Assembly: GCA_951329385.1 (NCBI GenBank)
Contig: OX589609.1
Location: forward strand, 29,415,849 to 29,479,848
Direction: 5' to 3'
DNA length: 64,000 bases
From: Polia nebulosa
Taxonomy: Eukaryota; Arthropoda; Insecta; Lepidoptera; Noctuidae
Shown: in pieces, positions 1-10,362 of the stretch
How positions within the stretch are numbered: position 1 is the first letter of the stretch
Layout of the letters: every line of letters starts with the position of its first letter
Position numbers and translations under genes: made by a program
Notes under the pieces: model-generated
What the model saw: the letters and a program-made list of their open reading frames with translations, nothing else
Database searches by the model: none
What the model was told of the DNA's origin: nothing

Positions 1-599
1 ACATTATGTATACCGGCCTAGTGCCTGTCGGTCCACGCGCAGTGTAAGGTTGCGTAATCGCCCGTTATAACATGCGAACTTAGAAGTTTGCTCTGTGTTT
101 ATTACTATGAACATATTAATTGAGTTAAGGTTTAACAGACACTAACGGTTAAATTAATAAAGAAAAAGAAAATTATTTTTTCTTAAATTTTAAATGTTTA
201 GTACCCCTTTAAAAAACCGGCCAAGCGCGTGTCGTACTTCGCACATTTAGGGTTCTGTACCAAATGAGGGAATTATCAAAGAAAAAGTATAATGTCGCAG
301 ATTTATCACAAAATCAGGTTTTTGATAAAAAAAAAACTAGGCTTTTGATCAAGAGCCGCAGCAAGTGTCAAGCAGCGTCAGCAGAAAACGTGCAGTGCCA
401 AGCAGCCCCAGCAGGTGACGTGCAGCGCCACGCATGAATGGGATCGATACGCGGCGCCGGGTCATTGCCCGCGCGCTGAGCTCATCTTTGGGTCAATGTT
501 AACCCGCCACTGCTACGCTAGTTTTTGAGGGTAGTAAAGTTTACGTTTTGTTGAGTTACTTCGTGTTGGATGTGAGACACGGGTATTTTCGTGATGTGC
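1..599. other. Intronic stretch with repeat fragments
   Basis: AT-rich sequence with no coding potential that I can support. Bases 61-86 match one arm of the hairpin at 21926-21977, so they belong to a shared interspersed repeat. Around 205-260 is a decayed family B edge (an 'ACCGGCCAAGCGCG' start followed by 'GGGTTCTGTACC'). The dystrophin exon that should follow the alternative first exon is not visible here. Confidence 0.5.
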
Positions 600-870
600 T
601 TTATTTAACCATGAATAATGTAGCTAGTAACTCGTAGTTAATTTTTAGGTTTCCGAAAGTTCTAATGAAAAACAGAAACCTTATAGGATCACTCGTGTGT
701 CTGTCTGACGGTCCGTCTGTCACAGATGAATATCTGTGATCCGAATACATAGGTGTAACGAAAATAAATGGATTTGGAATGTGGAGGGTCACTTTTGGGG
801 AGCAAATCGGAAAATTAAAAAAAAGTTTTCCAAACTGTACCGTGCTACATAATCAAATGAAAGGGCTTAT
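600..870 (-). repeat. Interspersed repeat, family K
   Basis: This reads on the minus strand as the same element seen at 3320-3660 and 45330-45660. Shared landmarks are the 'GATCACTCGTGTGTCTG' block, the gac/gtc-rich tract, and the 'GTACCGTGC' region. It is related to the AGGGTTCCG family common in Lepidoptera. No coding content. Confidence 0.55.
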
Positions 871-1545
871 AAGGGTCTCAATTTTTTTTTTTAAATTTTA
901 AAATATATGTGTTTTAAGTAATTTAAGAAAGTAGGTGAAAAATGACCATTCCCCCCGCCCCCTCCCTTATATCCTAAACTGCCGGGCGTAAAATTTTGAA
1001 GTAATACAGGAGGTATTTCTTTACTTACTCTCCTGTTCCTCACTTCATTTTTCCAATTCTAAAAGTATAATTTAGTTTTTGCTGATGATTGCTTTTTATT
1101 GAAGTTACAGTAAATTCTTTACGTGTTGCATAATTTTCACAAGTCACTAGCTTCTAAAATACAGGCTGGTATTGTAATTTAGAATTGTAAACCTGTGTTG
1201 TGGCATATTTTTTTTTTTAATATAAATTATATAGTTTTTTCAGGTCTGTAGAAAAGTGAAACAATAACATTAATTAATGATTAAAGTAATTCTGTGGCAT
1301 ATGTGCATGTGAGTACCATGAAACGCTTATCGAAAACACCCATCTAGCCACCACTTCCAAGAATCTTGAACTATGATTGTTTTGATAAAGTTTCCGAAGA
1401 CTCAAAGTGATTACTTGCCAAGTTCAAACAAATGCGAAAATAAGGAATGTTTTTACCTCAAGCAGCGCCTAAATGATATCAAAGTAAAATATTGTTAGTG
1501 TAGCAAAAACGCGAGCCTGAAGAAACATATTCGCACTAAAATTGA
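871..1545. other. No recognisable feature
   Basis: AT-rich filler with short homopolymer runs; I see no gene, RNA or repeat copy that I can match elsewhere in the window. Confidence 0.4.
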
Positions 1546-1641
1546 ATGAAGGCGCTGGCAGGAGGGGCGAGCGCCCCGCCGCGCCGCGCTGGGACCTGCC
1601 GCGGTGCTACCATGGAGGACGAGACGCAGAAGTGGAACTAG
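1546..1641 (+). other. Short ORF in a GC-rich island
   Basis: A sharp GC-rich island (about 1550-1640) in AT-rich surroundings holds a 31-codon ATG-to-TAG ORF rich in Ala, Gly, Pro and Arg. It ends in a polar peptide, MEDETQKWN, whose internal ATG has a good Kozak context (ctaccATGG). I do not recognise the product. It may be a promoter-proximal exon, a gene remnant, or chance in GC-rich DNA. No convincing splice sites were found around it. Confidence 0.2.
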
Positions 1642-2394
1642 CAGTAACACACTATAATTTCTGTATGAAACTTCTACATAAAACACTTGTACTTGCGCCT
1701 AAACCGTGTAGACAGTTCAAATTCCTTCAACCATACTTGTTTGCTAAATGTAGTCTTGTAAATGTGATACTCCCCGTGATATAGTTGCTGTTATCTATTG
1801 GTAGCTGTACCCGTAAGCCAACCAATCAAATAAATATACTATTTAGTATTTTTTTTAATGATATTTTGGTATCGATAGCCGCCATGTTTGTTTTTCAGGG
1901 TCATTTTAAATGAGCATTTAGTTCTCGCAAGCGCATCTTCGAGCACCGTTTGGAGTGAGTTCTCTGTCATCTAGGGGCGATTGAGGAGCTACAGCTCCTT
2001 GCAAAAATATATTATTTCGCTCCCCTCATCTCATGGTGACGTGTAATCGGCTCGGATGCTATGTGTAGAGCTTTTATGACGAGCTTTTGATACGATTTTA
2101 AATGGTAATCACAGTCTCGTATACATATCTAGTTTGCCTTAGGTTTTTTTGAAGTTTAATTCGACTGTATGCATAACACTTCACGCATTGATGCTTACAT
2201 CACCAGAATAAATAGATAGATATACTCTATAATATACGCCATATCAAATAACAGAAGGATCTGATAATTAACAGGGTATATCAATGGCCAGTCTTATCGC
2301 TAAAAACGATCTTTTACAGTCACTCTTTGGATGGATTTAACAGAGAAGGAGAATAATCCATCAAATTTGTCTCTTCCATACTTACTTTGTAGGT
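1642..2394. other. No recognisable feature
   Basis: AT-rich intronic DNA; nothing that I could match to a gene or to another repeat in the window. Confidence 0.4.
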
Positions 2395-2870
2395 ACTGAA
2401 AGTCTTTTTAGGGTTCCGTCGTCCTAACAATTACGAGGAACTCTTAGAGTTTCGCTCTAAAATAAACTGTGGGCTTGAAAATCTAAAAAATTGTTACTTG
2501 TGCTAAACGGATAACAAACTTTTAAAATTGTGGAAAAATAAAATCATAACATACATAGATAACGTTACGACCATTATCCCAAATGGGGTGCTCAGAGACT
2601 CCTCAAAGTTAACCGCTTGGGTGTTCCAAACATTGAACGCTTTAATGTAATGAAGGCGAATTTTATAACTCCTTCTTCAGTTACCATCGTCCATTGTGGG
2701 TCCGCTTTTAAACTTTATTGGCTTAAAAACCGTGAATTCAATTAATATGTTCTTAGTAAATATAAAGTCCCATCCTAAGTGCGCATGTTTTAACGAGCGC
2801 CTAGGGAACCCTAAACTGCGCGTGACCCGACACGCACTTGGCCGATATTTTTTCCATTTTTACGAAAGTT
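2395..2870. repeat. Interspersed repeat, long form of family B
   Basis: It opens with an 'AGGGTTCCG' edge near 2408 and closes with 'CGACACGCACTTGGCCGAT' near 2830. The interior ('CCCAAATGGGGTGCTCAGAGA', 'CCATTGTGGGTCCG') is shared with 21650-21990, so these are two copies of one family. The 67-codon ORF inside is not conserved between the copies and is not a gene. Confidence 0.6.
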
Positions 2871-3319
2871 TCTCATGTCCAGGACAGATTTTTTTTTAAA
2901 ATATTTCCTATTCTTCCGTTACACCCTGTTTAATTTTTTTCTAAGGACTTAGACAATCTCATTGATTTACACTCAATTTTCAACCTTATGTTGATGCTTT
3001 ACAGTTTGAAAACACTTGTAGGTCTCAGCCTAATGGGTGTTTGATGTGAAACAATTCGATGTGGGTATTTTATAGGTAGGGTTTCGGTAATGATATTTCC
3101 TACAGTCATATTTATGAGGGTCGGGTCACACAAAGCATATTTTGATATTGTTATAAGCATGAGCATGAGTACCAAGAATATCGTATTACCCAGTAACTGG
3201 GTTGTGGCGGTCAGATAGGCAGTCGCCCAAGATAGTTAGGAAAAGGCTAGGCAGATTGATTTTATAAGCATGTTTCATAATATGAAAAGATTAACGTACA
3301 TATTATAGGATTCAAACTT
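2871..3319. other. No recognisable feature
   Basis: AT-rich DNA without any match that I can identify. Confidence 0.4.
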
Positions 3320-3660
3320 TTTGAAAACTAAAAACATTTTTAGGGATTCGAACATACGAATGAAAAAACGAAAACTTTATAAGATCACTCGTGTATCTGT
3401 ATGTCTGCCACATCCAATTTGCTCCGAATATACTGGAACGATTGAGTTGCTTGAGTTTCGTTGACCTTAACACGGACGCGTGACGTAAATAACTGAATTT
3501 GGAATATGAAGGTCACATTTGGGATGTAGATCGGCAAATTAAAAAATAAAGATTCTGAAACTGTACCGTGCGACATAGGTATCATCTGAAAGGGCACATC
3601 GTGAATGCCTGAAATGTATTTTCTTCAGAATTATTTAAATAAATATTTTTTTTAAGTTAT
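3320..3660 (-). repeat. Interspersed repeat, family K
   Basis: Minus-strand copy of the element at 45330-45660. 'AAGATCACTCGTGTATCTG', a central 'GACCGATTGAG'-like block, and the 'GATCGGCAAATTAAAAAAT' block correspond in order. Diverged and non-coding. Confidence 0.55.
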
Positions 3661-3934
3661 GCTTAGTAACGATGATTTCCCCTTATCTAGAAAGAAAGAC
3701 AGAAAATATGTATGTTTGGCAGACACAGACACACAATTTAAGAAGACACTTAATTAAAAATCAATAAGGTCTAACATCTCGAAACACAAATCGAAACTAC
3801 TGGACATAATTATTTTTTAAATACAGCATTTCTGTAGTTCTTTACTTATATTTTACAGAAAACCCAATAAGAAGTCCAGAGGCCCAGGCGATGTGACTGA
3901 CATTCTATAAGCGAACGCGTGGCGATAGCGGTTG

Positions 3935-4225
3935 TTCATCATCATCATTAGCCTTTTGATGTCCCCACTGCTGGGGCAGAGGCCTCCTCACTGTGAGAGG
4001 TGTGGCCCGTAATCCACCACGCGGGCCCAATGCGGGTTGGTGGATGTCACATGTGTTCGAATTTTTGGTTCTAGGACATGCCGGTTTCCTCACGATGTTT
4101 TCCTTCACCGTTTTGAGAGCACTGATGATGAAATAACGTACACAAAGTAAAGCGCCTGCCTGTGTTTGAACTCACGACCTACAACTTGTAAGTCGCGGCG
4201 GATACCACTGGGCCACCACTGCTCT
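3935..4225 (-). mobile_element. tRNA-derived SINE, family E
   Basis: Near-complete SINE on the minus strand. Its head (around 4225) has a tRNA-like A box (GGCCCAGTGG) and a B box-like 'GTTCAAACACA'. Its tail (around 3940) ends in a short (ATG/ATC) run. A complete plus-strand copy at 51172-51462 and shorter copies at 42455-42660 and 51807-51916 define the unit at about 290 bp. Confidence 0.75.
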
Positions 4226-4357
4226 AATATGTTAAAAAGTCAGAATTTATGGGATTGACTTGTGCTATGGAAATGTCGCGAGATCAACCTAAATATTGGC
4301 ATTTCGACAATCGCTATGGCTGATTGAACAACGACACTTTGTCTAGAGCCTCAGATT

Positions 4358-4622
4358 ATTAAAAAACTGGCCAAGTGCGAGTCGGACTCGCGCACGAAAG
4401 GTTCCGTACCATTATCTATAAAAACGGTAAAAAAATCACGTTTGTTGTATGGGAGCCCCCATAAATATTTATTTTGTTCTGTTTTTTAATATTTTTGTAA
4501 TAGCGGCAAATTATCACGGTTCACGAGATACAGCCTGGTGACCGACGGACAGACAGACGCACAGCGGAGTCATAGTGATAGGATCCCGTTTTACCCTTTG
4601 GGTACGGAACCCTAAAAACATG
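4358..4622 (+). mobile_element. Family B element, near-complete copy with terminal inverted repeats
   Basis: It begins with 'CTGGCCAAGTGCGAGTCGG' and a GGTTCCGTACC block, and it ends with 'GGGTACGGAACCCTAAAA'. The GGTTCCGTACC / GGTACGGAACC edges are inverted repeats, and between them is the familiar 'GACGGACAGACAGACGC' tract. This is a very abundant Lepidoptera repeat with MITE-like structure and no ORF. How it moves is unknown to me. Confidence 0.7.
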
Positions 4623-4639
4623 TTAAATAAAAAACTTTT

Positions 4640-5269
4640 TACAAAAAAAAATACAACCGACTTCCTTAAATAACACTAAAAAATGCAAAAAAACTATAAT
4701 TTCGAAAGTCGGTTGTATTTTTTTCTGTAAAAAATTTTATTTATCACTTTTTAGTTTTTGTATTTACCTCATAGCTAAAACATAATTAACAGTAAAGTAA
4801 TCTCATCTATTTTTAGGGCTATCAACCTGAATTGATAGCCCTAATAATATGGAATTTGAACTTAATTGATGAAAGATAATTATACCCTAATTTCACCAAC
4901 TAAGTTCTACAGAACGTATCAACGTGATGTTATGTTGTGAAGTGGTGTAAAATAAACAGACATGCGATTGCAGCTTTTCTGGAAGGTTTGCTATCATTTA
5001 TTGAAGTTCCATTGTGTATTTCTGAACTTCTTCATCAGATCTTCACCAAATCTAAATGGAACCAACTGGTAAGGGTATCCTTTCAAACAAAAAAAGAATT
5101 TTCCAAATCAGTTCAAACGTCTTTGAGTAATCGGGGAACATACATAAAAAAATAAAAAAGATTCCGACGAATTGAAAACCTCCTCCTTTTTTGAAGTCGG
5201 TTAAAATATGATTCGTTCGGAATCATTTGCGCGCAAGGCCGTCTCGCACTTGGCCGATTATTATTTACA
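4640..5269. repeat. 'ACCGACTTC' family repeat
   Basis: The inverted pair 'ACAACCGACTTCC' (about 4652) and 'AAGTCGGTTGTATTTTTT' (about 4703) form a foldback. A second unit ends in 'TTGAAGTCGGTTAAAAT' at about 5192-5209. Related ends occur at 9010-9400 and 22960-23005. The 72-codon ORF at 4937-5155 is part of this non-coding repeat. Confidence 0.55.
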
Positions 5270-5774
5270 TTTTTTTTCACATTGATACTTGATGTTTTTG
5301 ATAAAAAAAAAACAATCTACACTTTCTAAAATATTAAAGTCAACCTGAATTTAATACCAAAACAATGTCAATTACATCCAATCAATGTTCACCAGAACTT
5401 TTCAAATCCATCTTTAAAAACAAAACTATAAAATTATTTTGTAAATGTTTCAAATCATATAAATCAGTCACATGTCAACGTGTCGGATAATTTCAACACA
5501 TAGCCGAACATACACGAACGTGCCCAGTACGACTACTACGCAGTATTTAGTCGAAGGAATACGGGAACAAAAATTATAATATTTCCAAGTTATGTTTCTG
5601 AGTTCTAAATTTTTGGGCCACCTTACATTTCCGGTAACAAAATTGGGATATACATTTTTTTATTCAGTTAAAGAAGTCTTATTATTTAATATTGGAACTT
5701 CTTACAAAGATTTTTATTAAAAGAAGTCGAGCTTCTTTTTCAAAGCATTTTTTAACAAGAGGTATTTTTAGGGT
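5270..5774. other. No recognisable feature
   Basis: AT-rich intronic DNA with nothing matched. Confidence 0.4.
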
Positions 5775-6060
5775 TCCCTAGCTCAAATGGAAAAAAGAAG
5801 AAGAAGTGAAGAGGAAAATGAAACACATGTAACTAAAAGAGTAATGAATATAAATGTAGATGGATGGAGTGGGAGAATTTTCTTTTTTTCTCTGAAGAAA
5901 GGAGAGGCCAATGAAAAGATGGATGGATTGTGTGAGGAGTGATATGAAAGAAATGGGAGTTAGTGATAGCGCGACGGCTGACAGGACTGAATGGAAGAAA
6001 AAAACGTGTTGCGCTGACCCCAAGTAACATGGGATAAGGGCAGGAAGATGATGATCTCAA
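5775..6060 (+). pseudogene. 3' end of an RTE-type non-LTR retrotransposon ORF (decayed)
   Basis: Read across a few frameshifts, the plus strand gives the typical C-terminus of lepidopteran RTE-clade ORF2: an Arg/Lys-rich stretch, KRWMDC, SDMKEMGVSD, then DRTEWKKKTCCADPK and a stop, followed by a short (GAT)n-like tail. Only the last ~90 codons are present, and stops and shifts make it inactive. The same 3' end occurs on the minus strand at 46190-46690. Confidence 0.65.
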
Positions 6061-6669
6061 ATGGAAAAAAACATCCTAATAAGTTCATTTTGTTGTCCGT
6101 CCGTCCGTCAAGACCTTTTTTCTTAGGAACGCGTGGAGATATACAAATTGAAATTTGTTTGGAGCTGTGAACAAAATCAAACTTCTAAAATAACATAATC
6201 AACAGATACAGCTAGTAAAGCCACATATTGCCGCATATTATGACACTCGCAAGGGAATCAAAACCTGTCATACTTTCAGTTGACCAAACATCATAAAATT
6301 TGGCAAGAAGCAATGTCTTATATATTAACTTGTGTGTTAAGGAAAAAAATTGGATCCATAGACAAGGAATTCGGGTCCAAATTGTAAAGTGAAGCGACCG
6401 TATCTTGTGGGGTATCGTATGAAAGGGTTTCATTAGCACAAGCTTAAACAGATTTTTAATTATTTTTACGACGTTTTGTTTTCGATTGATGACGATAATT
6501 AAAAAAAATACCATTTCCCTTTTTTATATAAGAAGTTTACAAAGCGATAAATACGGCTGTGTAAGTCGCATAATGACACGTGTCAGAACTTAATTCCCGA
6601 ATTATTTATATACCCACGAGTTTGTACGGAACCCTCAGTGCGCGAGTCCGATTCGCACTTGCTTCGTAG
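6061..6669. repeat. Family B/K-type repeat fragment
   Basis: It holds the 'GTCCGTCCGTCCGTC' tract near 6100, a 'GGGGTATCGTATGAAAGGG' block (about 6409), and a closing 'GGAACCCTCAGTGCGCGAGT' edge (about 6628). The 100-codon minus ORF inside is an AT-rich accident of the repeat. Confidence 0.5.
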
Positions 6670-6942
6670 TCTTTATACCATAGTGAATATTTTGAAAGCA
6701 AATGAAACATCATCGTCTCATCTAATTTAGTCCGGCTGTTTTATTGGCGTTCACGGTTCACGGGTCGTTTGGATAGGCCATCCGTAAAGGAACTAAACGT
6801 ATGATCAATACGCGGGGCGGCATTGCGCGTCCAATTTATAAAAATGTTTTTCAAGTCCGCTGCACAAACATAACTCTGTTAACGGACCACTTCTATGGTG
6901 AACGGTATTGATACCGATATGGATGAATGGTCTATCGATAAC

Positions 6943-7460
6943 ATTGCCGCTTATTGTTAGTCGGAGTTTTATTAATAGTTTAATATTGCCGCTTATTGCT
7001 AGTCGGGAGTTTTATTAACAGTTTATTGGTAATATTGCCGCTTATTGTTAGCCGAAGTTTTATTAACAGATAATTAATAACATTGCCGCTTATTGTTAGC
7101 CGAAGTTTTATTAATAGTCTAATGGTAACATTGCCGCTTATTGCTAGTCCGAGTTTTATTAACAGTTAATTGGTAACATTGCCGCTTATTGTTAGCCGAA
7201 GTTTTATTAATAGTCTAACGGTAACATTGCCCCGCTTATTGCTAGTCCCAGTTTTATTAACAGTTAATTGGTAACATTGCCGCTTATTGTTAGCCGAAGT
7301 TTTATTAATAGTCTAATGGTAACATTGCCGCTTATTGCTAGTCCGAGTTTTATTAACAGTTAATTGGTAACATTGCCGCTTATTGTTAGCCGAAGTTTTA
7401 TTAATAGTTTAATAATAGCATTGCAGCTTATTTTTACGGCAGTTTTATTTAAGTCTACAT
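6943..7460. repeat. 48-bp minisatellite, about 11 units
   Basis: Eleven units start with 'ATTGCCGCTTATTG' and have a period close to 48 bp. From the fourth to the tenth unit they alternate between type A (GTTAGCCGAAG...AATAGT) and type B (GCTAGTCC...AACAGTTAATTGG), so the real repeat is a 96-bp dimer. It lies about 100 bp inside the intron that follows the alternative first exon ending at 7559. Confidence 0.9.
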
Positions 7461-7558
7461 TCATTTATTGCATAACTTTTCTCATTGAGTTTAAGCCTTT
7501 CTAGTAAGTAAACAGTTTGGAATTTGGTTTATGGTTCCTGTGAAAAATGAATAAATAC

Positions 7559-8225
7559 CTGTTTCTGGGCTTTGACCGAGAGAGTGGAGGTCCTGCTGCG
7601 AGCGCCGGCGCTGGCGGTACTCCTGGCGGTAGTCGGGCCAGCGGCCGCACGCTGGCGCGTTCAGATATTCCTGCGACGAGAAGCGCGACGCGCGCGGCGG
7701 CGAGCTCCCCATCTGGCTGTAGTAGTCGTGTCTGAACACCACATCGGGGTGGCTGATCCCACCCGGAACGATCTGACTCCCAAATTGACTTCGATGTCCC
7801 AAATACTCAGGTTTCATGGGAGCATCAGTCATTTCGTGGCCATGGATGGACGTGGACCTTTGTGGAGCATAATCTCGCAGTCGGTTAGAGAAGTCTAGCC
7901 CCATCCGGTGAGGAGAGTAATCAAGCCCGCGCGGTCCCATTTCGAAGTGGCCGTGAGGTCGGCTATTCCGGTAGAAGTTGGGAGAGAACGGGTTCTTGCT
8001 CTCCAGGTTCTGTCTGGAGGCGTAACCGGTTTCAACTTTTGGTTTCTCGTCTCTGACAGGCTTGTCTGGTTGTTTGTCAGTCCCGTTCTGATGGCCATCC
8101 TTCTTTGGCGTCTCTTGAGGACGTAGTTTTGACTGAGGAACAGATTCCTTCACTTCTTGAGAGGCCCTCCGATTGAACTCCTGAATCTTTTCAGGAACAA
8201 AACCTTGTTGCGGTGGTTGAGACAT
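7559..8225 (-). CDS. Dys: Alternative first coding exon, probably of a short dystrophin isoform
   Basis: The open frame begins at an ATG in good insect context (tcaaaaATGtc) and runs 222 codons plus one base to a clean donor (AAACAG|GTATTTAT), so the exon ends in phase 1. The peptide starts MSQPPQQGFVPEKIQEFNRR and is hydrophilic and low in complexity. It is rich in Gln, Arg, Pro, Ser, Tyr and Lys, with no signal peptide or membrane segment. After the donor the frame runs only 22 more codons. I recognise no domain. The assignment is inference: it is on the same strand as, and downstream of, two dystrophin rod exons. Its phase equals that of the 34691-34796 exon, so both could join the same next exon. 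Insect dystrophin genes are known to make short isoforms from internal promoters with unique first exons. It could instead be the first exon of an unrelated nested gene. Confidence 0.68.
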
Positions 8226-9004
8226 TTTTGAGTTTGTTTTTTTCTTTTGTTTGATTAAATATTTATAAATACATCAAAACGTACACTGAATAACACTGGA
8301 TATTAAAATGTTCTACACAAATAGTGGATATATAAAAGTCGTGAATACACAGAGTTATACATATATTTGAGTAGGTATATATTATATTTTTATAAAAGTG
8401 GAGTCACGTTTACTTAAATTGTGCAATAAATATTATAGGAAAACATTCACAACCCAATACACAAGCTGCTAAAAAAAAAAATTGTTATATACACCTCAGT
8501 AACTCACTGAATTTAATCTCAAGGCACTTTGGTATAATGAGTGGCAAAGCAAATGTTATATTGAAAAATAAAAACAAAAAAAATACAAATAAAAGAAGTA
8601 TTGAACGAGCTGTCTCTATGCTAACGATATACATTCCTAAATATAATTCAACCGCAGACTTTAGCGTATTCAAAGCAAAGGGGTACGATATGAATGGCGT
8701 ACGCTTAGAGAAACAAGCTTTCAAATTATTCTGAACCTAACTGCTTTAATTAAATTTGTTTGGGTATCCTCCGAATACTAGTAACAGGCCTTAAGACAAA
8801 TATTACTGTTGATATTGTTTTTACGATATATAATTATTACGAAACGAAATATTATTTGATTATGTGTGTTATTGGAGAATTTATGATAAATGCTGATAGT
8901 GTGACGCAGTAAAACATATTCTAAACACAATCCCAGGTCAAAGATTGAATGGAATAGAATATATGGGACAAAAAAACCAGGAAAAAATTAGACTAAGTTG
9001 AACC
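8226..9004 (-). promoter_or_regulatory. 5' flank of the alternative first exon (candidate promoter)
   Basis: The sequence just upstream of the 8225 ATG should hold the 5' UTR and promoter. An initiator-like TTCAGTGT lies at 8283-8290 on the minus strand, about 60 bp before the ATG. I see no TATA box at the right distance and no clear downstream element. The small ORFs around 8485-8734 are AT-rich and not convincing. The transcription start is not settled by sequence alone. Confidence 0.25.
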
Positions 9005-9400
9005 AGCTGAAATCATTTTTAACCGACTTCAAAACGGAGGAAGTTGTCTGTACTTGTATGTTGTTTCTTTTTTTGTTTGTTTGCTACGCGATTACTCCGC
9101 CACCTGTGAATATTTTTGAAATATTTTTTTTTCTCTTTTCTTCAGAGGTATAAAATACTATCGAAATCGATTCAGCGCTTTTTGAAAAAATCAACAGAAA
9201 CAAAAAATATGAACACACAGATGACGTTTTGGTTTCCTCCATATTATGTTCAAATTCCATGTTCCATGTTATAGGGGTTATCAATTACAACCGCTAAAAA
9301 GTGAAAAATAAAAATCTTTGATACAAAAATACAACAGCCTTCCAAAAATAAACTGTAAAAATTGCAAAATAACTTTACGAAGTCGTTTGTGTTTTTGTAA
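9005..9400. repeat. 'ACCGACTTC' family repeat
   Basis: It starts with 'TAACCGACTTCAAAACGGAG' and ends near 9383 with a 'GAAGTCG' edge inverted to the start. It resembles 4640-5269. No coding content. Confidence 0.5.
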
Positions 9401-10362
9401 AAAAGTTTTTTCTTTTTTAAGAAATTCGCGGTACGCGGTTCGCGGGTTTCTATTTTAAAGGCTATGCAACCGGGAGCTATTGGAGCTCATTACGTTCAGA
9501 ACACAACGCGCTCGAGGTGTCCCCGAGTTCGGCCATTATTCGTCATTAGAGCCCGCCCTTGGCGCTTGGCCGTATCATTTGGTCAAACTTCTTAGCTGTA
9601 GGTACCACTTCACCACTTGGCCAACAACGTTTACGAGCGTTTTTAAAAGAAAACTACGTTGTGTCGTCGAGGCTGTTGCGTGCAGATTGGTAGTGCTCTC
9701 TGGGGTCAACAATGAAATATATATATTATCTTAAATACATTAGGTTCTTAGAGTGTACCAGTATCTCTATATCCGACGGCGTTTTATTTACTCCAGTTTG
9801 ATGTACAGGACTTTGTTGTGTATTTTTAAAGATAAGCTTGGTTCTAAAGGTGGCCGCAAGAGGCCGTTATAGTAAGCGACGTAAATTCTTCATTTTTTCT
9901 GACAAAATTCAACTGCTACCTCAAGTGACTTATTTATGTTCCGAAACGTAACATTGCTAGTGTGAATTTCAACATTTGTAAAATTGTTAGTTATATGTAT
10001 GTAAGTATACAGGATGTAACGGAAAGGTGTGGTCATATTTTTAGATCTGTATCTGCCCATTGATATGAACAACTTTATTCAAGAAAAAAGGAGTAAAAAT
10101 TCTCAATAAAACCTATACATCGGAAGACGTCCGTAGGGTACTGCGTAACCTTGGCGTGAACAAAGCTAGTTGCCCCAACGGGATACCGGCAGTTGTACAC
10201 TGTTGCGTGGGCACTAGCTAGCAAAAATAAATGGCGTGATCCGAAGATCCCGCCCTTTTTAGGTAGATCATTCCATTCCCCAGTAGCTAATATAAACACA
10301 AATTACTGTTCAGCAGTAGCCGCTACTGTATCCAGCACAGCCACTTGTTAGAGCCCATATCA
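9401..10362. other. No recognisable gene
   Basis: Mixed AT-rich intronic DNA. Small ORFs at 9480-9734 and 9890-10299 show no recognisable protein and no splice context that I trust. Confidence 0.4.

Noticed and set aside
5778..6060. Minus ORFs of 81 and 75 codons
   Set aside because: They are antisense to the RTE ORF2 remnant and rich in the Phe/Ser/Leu expected from reversing a Lys/Glu-rich frame.
1..7500. Downstream dystrophin exon
   Set aside because: I looked on the minus strand for a phase-1 acceptor followed by a spectrin-repeat continuation and found none; it should lie outside the window.
7547..8126. Plus ORFs of 62, 108 and 72 codons
   Set aside because: They overlap the minus-strand exon, which has the better start, composition and donor.
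8330..8339. TATATAAAAG as a plus-strand promoter
   Set aside because: A good TATA match, but no plus-strand gene follows and the surrounding DNA is very AT-rich.
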